From the NCBI RefSeq assembly GCF_007991655.1, contig NZ_BJYT01000005.1:248001-312000 (forward strand): a stretch of 64,000 nucleotides of DNA, given 5' to 3'. This DNA is from Segetibacter aerophilus. GTDB lineage: Bacteria > Bacteroidota > Bacteroidia > Chitinophagales > Chitinophagaceae. This document shows, in pieces, positions 54,428 through 62,064 of the stretch; position 1 is the first letter of the stretch, and every line of letters starts with the position of its first letter. The translations under genes were made by a program, and so were the position numbers. The notes below the pieces were generated by a model. That model did no database searches. It worked only from the letters and a program-made list of their open reading frames with translations, and was not told the origin of the DNA.

Positions 54428-56809
54428 CTATTCTGTCCTTAAACTCTTCATTGGATTAGCAATTGCCGCTTTTATTGCCTGGAAACTTACCGTTACCAAC
54501 GCAATCATTATGGCTGAAATTCCGGCGGCAACAAAGACCCATGCATCCACATCAATGCGGTAAGCAAAATCCTGGAGCCATTTATACGAACCAAACCAGG
54601 CGATGGGGGAGGCAATAATTATTGCTATCAAAACAAGCCTTACAAAATCCTTTGAAAGCATTGAGGTAATACTTGCCACGCTTGCACCAAGCACTTTGCG
54701 AATGCCAATTTCTTTTGTGCGTTGTTCGGTTGTATAAGCAGCAAGACCAAAGAGACCCATGCACGATATAAGAATGGTTAAGACGGTAAAGGAAGATATA
54801 ATTCTGCCCGTGCCTTGCTGCGATTTGTAAAGATTATCGATACCCTGATCTACAAACCCATATTCAAAAACCCCGTCCGTATCATACTTTTTATATAAGC
54901 TCTCCACCAAAGTGACCGTTGCAGGTATTTTGTCTGGCTTAGTTTTAATGATTAAATTAACATGAAATTCATCTGGTCGATACCTTAAAACCATGGGTTG
55001 AATGGTGGTAGTTAAAGCCTGGTAATTAAAGTCTTTTACAATACCGATCACACGACCTTCAACTCCCCAAAAGGTCAATTTCTTATCGATAGCGTTGTCA
55101 CTCATTCCCATTCTTTTGGCAGCAGTCTCATTGATGATATAGCCCATCGAATCGGCTGGGAAATTTTTTGAGAAGTTTCTCCCCTGGATTATCTTCATTC
55201 CCATTGTCTTCACGAAGTCTTCATCTACCGTCATTTGTGTCATTAAAAAATCATCATCCGTTTTCATATCCTGCCACTTTATTCCATTGGTCGAATTGCT
55301 GACATCAACCATGCTTGCAGTAGTTGCAGTAATACCAGCAATATCAGCTCTTTGAAGAATGTCTGATTTCAATAGCTGGTAGTTCTTCTTAACATCCGGA
55401 TTTTTTAATCTCACATACATCAGTTGCGACTTATCGAAACCTAAATCTTTTGACTGCAAGTATTTTAATTGTTTTGAGATAATCATTGCTGCAATAATCA
55501 TTACAACTGAGAAAGTGAACTGCGTTAAGATCATTGCTTCACGAAAGCGTTTGGTTTTGTTTTCAACAAAAACGCCCTTCAATACTTTCAATGGCTGAAA
55601 AGATGATAGATAAAACGCCGGGTAAAAGCCCGACAACAATACGGTTACTAAAAAAAGTAAAGACAAGCCCGCAAAGAAAGAGCGATCATATTTTAGTTGG
55701 ATGTCTTTTCCATAAAGTATTTTGAAAGCAGGGAAAAATACTTCAACCAACAAGCCTGAAAGAATTAAAGCTATTGTACATAAGATGAGTGCTTCAGACA
55801 AAAACTGAAATATCAATTGGCCTCTTGATGCTCCTATCGTTTTTCGCAAACCTACTTCCTTTGACCTTTTTATTGAACGTGCAGTGCTTAGGTTTACAAA
55901 ATTTATACAAGCCAGTAAAAGAATAATAATACCAGTTACGGTAAAGATTTTTACATAGGTCATGTTTCCTACAGATACAAGTTCGGAGTTGAAGGCAAAA
56001 TGAGAATTGAGATAAATATCTTTTAAAGGTTGTATTTGCAATAAAGTCGAAGAGTTGGGTCCGTAAGTGGCTATGTGGTTTTTTATTTTTTCTGCTAAGG
56101 CGTTTGTATTTGCTTCTTTTTTGGTTTGGATGTAGGTATAGTAGGAACTAAAAGCCCACTGATTTTCTGCATTATCAAATTTCTCCAGAAACGAAAAGGG
56201 TATCAAAAAGTCGAATTGCGTTGAAGAGTTAAGAGGAATGTTTTTCAATACGCCGGTCACTGTAAAATTGAATTCACTTTTTCCGGCTTTTGAGGATACC
56301 GTTTTACCAACTACATTTTCCGTTTTCCAGTTTTTTCCAAAATACTTTTCTGCTGTTTTCTCGGTTAACACAATTGCTTCGGGATTAAGTAAAGCACTGG
56401 TGAATTTTCCCTGGATAAGTGGAAATGTAAAAACAGTCAAAAAAGATGGATCGGCAGCGTATATATTCTGTTCTTCAAAAACGTCTTTTCCACTTTTAAA
56501 GTCTGCATGCCAGCGCCCCACGCGCGTCACATTTTCTATCTCAGGAAAGTCTTTTTTTAGTGTGGCTGCTAAAGGCGGTGATGTAGTTGCTATTGAATTA
56601 ATTTCACCTGCATTGTCCTGCACAGATGTTACCCGATAGATATTAGATGAATTGACATGAAAGCTATCGTAGCTCAATTCGTTTTTTATGTACATGAAAA
56701 TAAAAATGGCACAGGCAATACCTATACTTAAGCCGGTAACATTTATAAAAGTATATAAGCGGTTATTTAGCAAACCACGGAACGTAGTTTTTAAATAGCT
56801 TTTGAACAT
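54428..56809 (-). CDS. FtsX/MacB-type ABC permease, array member 16
   Basis: The 793-residue member has the first coupling motif KRSKEVGLRKTIGASRGQL and the second RTKEIGIRKVLGA at 697, followed by MLSKDFVRLV. The final loop is DFAYRIDVDAWVF, lacking the WW pair. The C-terminus NPMKSLRTE is the only one with Met after NP. It follows member 17 by 84 bp, the shortest permease-to-permease gap in the array, so the two may share a transcript. Confidence 0.92.
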   Translation of the reverse strand: MFKSYLKTTFRGLLNNRLYTFINVTGLSIGIACAIFIFMYIKNELSYDSFHVNSSNIYRVTSVQDNAGEINSIATTSPPLAATLKKDFPEIENVTRVGRWHADFKSGKDVFEEQNIYAADPSFLTVFTFPLIQGKFTSALLNPEAIVLTEKTAEKYFGKNWKTENVVGKTVSSKAGKSEFNFTVTGVLKNIPLNSSTQFDFLIPFSFLEKFDNAENQWAFSSYYTYIQTKKEANTNALAEKIKNHIATYGPNSSTLLQIQPLKDIYLNSHFAFNSELVSVGNMTYVKIFTVTGIIILLLACINFVNLSTARSIKRSKEVGLRKTIGASRGQLIFQFLSEALILCTIALILSGLLVEVFFPAFKILYGKDIQLKYDRSFFAGLSLLFLVTVLLSGFYPAFYLSSFQPLKVLKGVFVENKTKRFREAMILTQFTFSVVMIIAAMIISKQLKYLQSKDLGFDKSQLMYVRLKNPDVKKNYQLLKSDILQRADIAGITATTASMVDVSNSTNGIKWQDMKTDDDFLMTQMTVDEDFVKTMGMKIIQGRNFSKNFPADSMGYIINETAAKRMGMSDNAIDKKLTFWGVEGRVIGIVKDFNYQALTTTIQPMVLRYRPDEFHVNLIIKTKPDKIPATVTLVESLYKKYDTDGVFEYGFVDQGIDNLYKSQQGTGRIISSFTVLTILISCMGLFGLAAYTTEQRTKEIGIRKVLGASVASITSMLSKDFVRLVLIAIIIASPIAWFGSYKWLQDFAYRIDVDAWVFVAAGISAIMIALVTVSFQAIKAAIANPMKSLRTE

Positions 56810-56893
56810 GAGTATAAATTTTAGATTGATAAAAAGGGTTGCGCAACGGCAAGCCTTTGCTTGTTGATTTTTTTTGAAAGATGCTGCAATTCG

Positions 56894-59326
56894 TTACTCT
56901 GTTCTCAGGCTATCTGATGGATTTGCAACGGCTGCCTTTACTGCCTGGAAACCGACGGTTAGTATGGCGATTATTATGGCAATTATTCCTGCAGACAAAA
57001 AGATCCACCAGCTTATAGTTACTTTATAAGCAAAGTTTTGCAGCCACTTGTTCATTACATAGCCAGCAATGGGAGAAGCGATGATGAAAGCAATTATCAC
57101 CAGCTTTACAAAGTCTTTTGATAACAGCGTAGTGATTTGTGTTACTGACGCGCCTAATACTTTTCTTATTCCGATTTCTTTTATTCTTTGTTGTGCAGAA
57201 AAAGTGGCCAGCCCAAAAAGGCCCATGCCTGCAATTAAACCGGCAATCAGCGCAGCCGCTATAAATATTCTTCCTAACTTTTGTTCTTGCGTGTATTGTT
57301 TGTCGTACGACTCGTCTGCAAAAAAATATTCGAACGGGTTGCCTTGAAATTGCTCGTTATATAACTTTTTGATTGTGCTAATTTTCGATGCCATGTTTTG
57401 TTGCGAGGTGCGGATAGTAAAGAACCCGTACGATACAGATGCGAGATGTATGGCGGGTTGAATAGTTTCTCTTAAAGAAAGATGATGGTAGTCTTTGACC
57501 AGTCCGATAATCTCATATGGCTTTCCCCATAGAATTTTTTTGCCTATTACATTTTCATCTTTTTTGAAACCAAGTTGTTCTGCAGCCTTTTGATTGATGA
57601 TTACTTTCGGCGAATTGTTCCAACTTTTCTCGGCATCGTCAACGGAGAAAGTTCCACCCTGAACGAAGCTTATTCCATAAGTATCAAAGAACCGTTCGTC
57701 CGCAATGAACATCGAATAACCTTTCTGATCGTCACCGGGCTGTGGGTTAAGACTTGTTATTCCATTTGCAGAAAAGTTATAACCGATACCCGGTACATTA
57801 TTACTAGCTGAGAGTTTTTCTACAAACGGCAGCTGTGTCAACTGATTTTTAAATGCGAGGTTTCTCTTGGCCTGGCCATCGCTTGATACAGTCGGCCCTT
57901 TTATAATGAGGAGTTGTTTCAGGTTCATACCGAGATTTTCGGTTTTCATATACTGCAGCTGGTTGTAGACAACTACTACAGCAATTATGAAAACGATAGA
58001 AATGGTAAATTGAAAAACAACCAGGCTCTTTCTTAAGGAAAATGCATTTCCAACATTCTCTATTTTCCCACGAATTGTTTTGATGGGTTTGTATGAACTT
58101 AATACGAAGGCTACATATCCGCCTGCTAATATTGACCCTGCAATGATCATTGCCAGTCCATTTATCCAGAATTTGCCGGGGTTGAGCGTCGATAAAGAAT
58201 ATTGCTTCCCGGTAAATTCATTGAATAAAGGTTGAAAGCTATTAACCAGCAGCAAAGCGAGGATTACAGCAGCCATCGTTACAATGAATGTTTCTGTTAG
58301 GTATTGTGTAATTAGTTGAAAACGTCTTGCTCCCAACACCTTTCTTACACCTGCTTCCCTTGCACGATTGATGGATTGGGCAGTAGATAGATTTATATAG
58401 TTTACCCAGGCAATCAATAGTATCAGGAATGCGATTACGGAGAAAACGGTAACTAATAATAAACTTCCAAAAGTTTGAAAAGGATAATTGAATGAAGGCG
58501 CGAGATGTAGTTCACTGAAGGGTTGCAGGGCAACGCGGTCGTCTTTAGAATCTGGATTAATTGATCTTATAAACCGGGTTATCTGGTCACCTAGTTGCTT
58601 TGAGTTTATCCCTTCTTTCAACAAAACATAGATACTTGTAAACCCAGCGTTTGTGCCATTCGGATCGGCCCAGTCGTTGCCATCTCTATTTGCAGCGCTT
58701 TCCAGTGTATGAAGTGATAAAAGAATGTTGGCCTTGATGTCGCTTTGCTCAGACATGTCTTTAAATACCGCATTAATTGTATAAAGAGTGTTTCCAAACT
58801 GGTTACTTACAGTCAAAGTTTTACCAATGGGATTGGCATCGTTGAAGTATTTTTTAGCAAGGTTTTCAGATATAGCTAAAGTCTTAGGCTCGCGCAATGA
58901 AGGAGTGCCTGCTATTATGGGGTAAGTGAAAACTTCTAAAAAGCTTCCGTCGACGTAGGCAATTTTGTCTTCCCTAAAAGAGGCTATTTCGTCAGGCTTG
59001 TTTTGGCCTGTGATAGTTAATACTCCGCTTCCAATACCTTCTGCAACTCTTACACATTCTTGAATTCCTGCAATATTATTTTTAATGATTGGAGCAAACC
59101 CGGAAGGTAAAAGATAGCCGGCGTTTCCATCTTTGTCTTGCACGTTGGTGCGGTATAGCCTGTTATAATTTTTATTAAAGCGGTTTGCATTCCATTCGGA
59201 ACTCACGTACTGCATTATGAAAACAAATACTGCTATACCGAGCGCAAGTCCGAAAACGTTGATGAGAGAAAACAGTTTGTTGTTCCATAAATTTCGCCAG
59301 GCAGTTTTAAAGTAGCTTTTGAACAT
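56894..59326 (-). CDS. FtsX/MacB-type ABC permease, array member 17
   Basis: An 810-residue member. Its start region WRNLWNNKLFSLINVFGLAL is typical. The first coupling motif, NRAREAGVRKVLGARRFQL, is the only one with Ala between Glu and Gly. The second, RIKEIGIRKVLGA at 714, follows FGLATFSAQQ. The C-terminus NPSDSLRTE is distinct, since Ser-Asp replaces Val-Lys. No REP-like element lies in the short gap to member 16. A type B copy lies in the next gap upstream. Confidence 0.92.
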   Translation of the reverse strand: MFKSYFKTAWRNLWNNKLFSLINVFGLALGIAVFVFIMQYVSSEWNANRFNKNYNRLYRTNVQDKDGNAGYLLPSGFAPIIKNNIAGIQECVRVAEGIGSGVLTITGQNKPDEIASFREDKIAYVDGSFLEVFTYPIIAGTPSLREPKTLAISENLAKKYFNDANPIGKTLTVSNQFGNTLYTINAVFKDMSEQSDIKANILLSLHTLESAANRDGNDWADPNGTNAGFTSIYVLLKEGINSKQLGDQITRFIRSINPDSKDDRVALQPFSELHLAPSFNYPFQTFGSLLLVTVFSVIAFLILLIAWVNYINLSTAQSINRAREAGVRKVLGARRFQLITQYLTETFIVTMAAVILALLLVNSFQPLFNEFTGKQYSLSTLNPGKFWINGLAMIIAGSILAGGYVAFVLSSYKPIKTIRGKIENVGNAFSLRKSLVVFQFTISIVFIIAVVVVYNQLQYMKTENLGMNLKQLLIIKGPTVSSDGQAKRNLAFKNQLTQLPFVEKLSASNNVPGIGYNFSANGITSLNPQPGDDQKGYSMFIADERFFDTYGISFVQGGTFSVDDAEKSWNNSPKVIINQKAAEQLGFKKDENVIGKKILWGKPYEIIGLVKDYHHLSLRETIQPAIHLASVSYGFFTIRTSQQNMASKISTIKKLYNEQFQGNPFEYFFADESYDKQYTQEQKLGRIFIAAALIAGLIAGMGLFGLATFSAQQRIKEIGIRKVLGASVTQITTLLSKDFVKLVIIAFIIASPIAGYVMNKWLQNFAYKVTISWWIFLSAGIIAIIIAILTVGFQAVKAAVANPSDSLRTE

Positions 59327-59390
59327 GCTATAAGTTTTGATTTTGTGAGCCCTTCGTGGGATTAGGTATAGGATGAGTTTATAAATAATA

Positions 59391-59410
59391 GTACAAGAGT
59401 GCGACGCAAC
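59391..59410 (+). repeat. REP-like element, type B
   Basis: Exact type B copy followed by TATG, 78 bp 3' of the permease 18 stop codon. Confidence 0.8.
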
Positions 59411-59487
59411 TATGTATAATAGTTATTCTAAGGTTTGGTTCAAAAAGCACCCTATTTCTTTAAAAGCCATAAAGTCCTCCATCCATT

Positions 59488-61899
59488 CTACTCGGTCCTC
59501 AAACTCTTGACAGGATTGGCGAGGGCAGCTTTTATAGCCTGGAAGCTGATAGTAATAAAAGCAATTAGCAGAATCAATAAAGCTGCAGCTGAAAACATCC
59601 ACCACGATATGTTGATCCGGTAGGAGAAATTTTGAAGCCATTTATTCATTGTGTACCAGATCACGGGCATGGCAAAGAGGCACGCTATCCAAACCAACTT
59701 TAAAAAATCTTTTGATAAAATAGCTGCAACGCCCTGGGCAGAAGCACCGAGCACCTTTCTTATTCCGATCTCTTTTGTTTTTTGAAATATGGTGTAAGAG
59801 ATGAGGCCGTACAAACCGAGGCAGGCGATCAGTAATGAGAGGATAGAGAAATAAAGAAATATGGTTGAAAAACGTTCTTCTGACTGGTATTGCTGCTTTA
59901 TCTGTTGACTTACAAAATCATAGTCAAATAAGGCGGACGGAAAATGCTTCTTCCATGTATTTTCAATCATTGCTATGACCTGGTCGGCTTTTTTAATATC
60001 AACCTTCAATGTAATTCTTGAAAAATGTTTATCAACAGGGTAGATGGCTAAAGGATCAATTGCATGCTGCAAAGAGTTGAAATGAAAATTGTTTGTTACG
60101 CCCACCACTATCCCTTTTTGATCACCCATTTTAAACGGCTTACCAATTGCTGCTTCAGCGGTTTTCCATCCAAATTCTTTGACCGCCATTTCATTTACAA
60201 TAACCTGGCGAATGGTATCGGTTAGTGCATTAGTTGTAAAATTTCTCCCGGCTAATAATTTAATTCCATAAACATTGAAGTAATTGCTATCCACCCGTAA
60301 TCTTGAGGTATTTACCTGCAGTGGACTTCCGGCATCATCAACGGTTTCAGCTCCGCCAGTGCCTAGTCCACCTACAATGGATGAATTGGATCTGGCAATA
60401 CCTGAAATCATTGGACTGCTTCTAAGCTCATTCCTGAAAGCTTCATAATTATCTACCACCTCTGCGTTTCCATTTGCCCGTAGAAAAAGTAGTTCATCCT
60501 TATTGTATCCAAGATCTTTATGTTTAATGAAAGACATCTGCGAGTAGATGATGACGATGCCCGTTACCAGGATCATGGTAATAACGAATTGCGAAATGAC
60601 GAGGCTTTTTCTTAACAAGATTCCTTTATCGCCCGATTTAAATGAGCCTTTTAATACAACCACCGGTTTAAAAGCCGAAAGAATAATGGCGGGATAAACA
60701 CCTGAAAGAACTCCCAGGAAAACAGTTACAGCAACAAGGAAAAACAGGAGTGGTGGCGATGAAAACAGTAAAAGATTTTTGGCCGTAACCCGGTAGAAAA
60801 GAGGCTGCAGCAAAAAAGAAAATAAAAATGAAAGCAATAAAGCTATGAATGCGGTGGCGACAGACTCTGATAAATATTGCAGGATAAGTTGCTTTTTAGC
60901 AGCGCCAACTACTTTTTTAATACCAACTTCTTTTGCCCTGCCTGCCGCACGTGCGGTAGCGAGATTGGTATAGTTAATTGCTGCCAGCAGTAAAATAAAA
61001 ATGCCTACCGATGAAAAGATATAAACCTGTGTGATGTTTCCTGTTGGTGCTATTTCATGTTCGAGATTGGACCGTAGATGTATATCCCTCAAAGGCTGGA
61101 GCCTATAAAAATAGATTGATCGCCAGATGTTAAATAACTCACCAACATACTTTCCATAGAATTGCTGAATCTTACCTGAAAAAGCCCGATAGTCAACTCC
61201 TTTCTTTAGTAGCAAATAAGTATAAAAACTTCCATCACCCCAACCATCGACGGTAAGTACATCCGGCCGTGCAACTTCAATTGTTTTAAAAGAAGCAAGC
61301 ATGCTAAAGGTAAAATGGGCGTTTTGAGGCGGGTCCGGCATTAGACCGGTCACTTTGTACGAAGCACCAGAGTTAGTACTGTCATACATATTCATCACAA
61401 GTGTTTCGCCTATTGGGTTCTTGTTACCAAAGTATTTTTTTGCGGTTGATTCTGTTAGAATGATCGAATAAGGTTCGCTTAATGCGTTAGCCACGTTTCC
61501 CCTTGTAAGGTGGTATGTAAAAACGTCGAAGAAAGAAGGATCTGTTAGTAATATTCCCGGTTGAAGTACTTGCTGATTTTCGTGCGTAATTATTTCTTCC
61601 CGCATTTTCAACCTAACCGTGTTCTCTACTTCAGCATAATCATTCTTAAGGGCTTTAGCCATTGGAGCACTGGAGACTGCAGATTCTGTAGTGCCGGTCT
61701 CAGTTTTGGTGGTTGAGATTAGTCGAAAGATCCTGTCATAATTAGTATTGAATTTATCATAGCTTATTTCATCAGTTACCCAAAGAGCAATAAATGCAAA
61801 ACAGGTTAAGCCAGCGGAAAGACCAATAATATTCAAAGCTGAATACGTCTTGTTCTTCGTTATGCTTCGCCAGGTTTGTTTTAAATAATTTTTAAACAT
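59488..61899 (-). CDS. FtsX/MacB-type ABC permease, array member 18
   Basis: This 803-residue member has INYTNLATARAAGRAKEVGI followed by KKVVGAAKKQL, the only first coupling motif with Lys for the first Arg of RK. The second motif starts KTKEIGIRKVLGA at 707 after YGLISYTIFQ, then SAQGVAAILSKDF. It ends NPVKSLRTE. The first periplasmic domain has the IILTESTAKKYFGNKNPIGE block common to the array. The gap to member 19 is 165 bp with a TTTTCAAATT run. Confidence 0.92.
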   Translation of the reverse strand: MFKNYLKQTWRSITKNKTYSALNIIGLSAGLTCFAFIALWVTDEISYDKFNTNYDRIFRLISTTKTETGTTESAVSSAPMAKALKNDYAEVENTVRLKMREEIITHENQQVLQPGILLTDPSFFDVFTYHLTRGNVANALSEPYSIILTESTAKKYFGNKNPIGETLVMNMYDSTNSGASYKVTGLMPDPPQNAHFTFSMLASFKTIEVARPDVLTVDGWGDGSFYTYLLLKKGVDYRAFSGKIQQFYGKYVGELFNIWRSIYFYRLQPLRDIHLRSNLEHEIAPTGNITQVYIFSSVGIFILLLAAINYTNLATARAAGRAKEVGIKKVVGAAKKQLILQYLSESVATAFIALLLSFLFSFLLQPLFYRVTAKNLLLFSSPPLLFFLVAVTVFLGVLSGVYPAIILSAFKPVVVLKGSFKSGDKGILLRKSLVISQFVITMILVTGIVIIYSQMSFIKHKDLGYNKDELLFLRANGNAEVVDNYEAFRNELRSSPMISGIARSNSSIVGGLGTGGAETVDDAGSPLQVNTSRLRVDSNYFNVYGIKLLAGRNFTTNALTDTIRQVIVNEMAVKEFGWKTAEAAIGKPFKMGDQKGIVVGVTNNFHFNSLQHAIDPLAIYPVDKHFSRITLKVDIKKADQVIAMIENTWKKHFPSALFDYDFVSQQIKQQYQSEERFSTIFLYFSILSLLIACLGLYGLISYTIFQKTKEIGIRKVLGASAQGVAAILSKDFLKLVWIACLFAMPVIWYTMNKWLQNFSYRINISWWMFSAAALLILLIAFITISFQAIKAALANPVKSLRTE

Positions 61900-62026
61900 A
61901 CAATCCCATTTTAAAAGAAGGTTTTGAAACTACCCGGCGTAGCTATTTTCAAGCTTTCAAATTAGCAATCACCACTGCAACCCAAATTTGCATTAGAAGC
62001 CCACTGCGAAAAATTCGCTTTCTTCC

Positions 62027-62064
62027 ATGTTCAAATTTTCAAATTCGGTCATCTTCAAATTATT
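62027..62064. repeat. TTTTCAAATT run 3' of permease 19
   Basis: The sequence TTCAAATTTTCAAATTCGG followed by TCATCTTCAAATTATT abuts the stop codon of permease 19. Confidence 0.7.

Noticed and set aside
56840-56893. Terminator between permeases 17 and 16
   Set aside because: A CAAGC/GCTTG stem is present, but the U-run is on the plus strand where no gene ends, and the minus-strand side is weak.
4485-59410. CRISPR array, suggested by recurring 20-bp repeats
   Set aside because: Copies lie hundreds to thousands of bases apart, in both orientations, between genes. There are no regular spacers and no cas genes.
13723-62064. Sigma-54 (-24/-12) promoters before the permeases, suggested by the NtrC-type regulator nearby
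   Set aside because: I scanned the gaps for TGGCAC-N5-TTGC on the minus strand. Only partial matches such as those near 54110 and 40018 were found, each lacking the GC of the -12 element.
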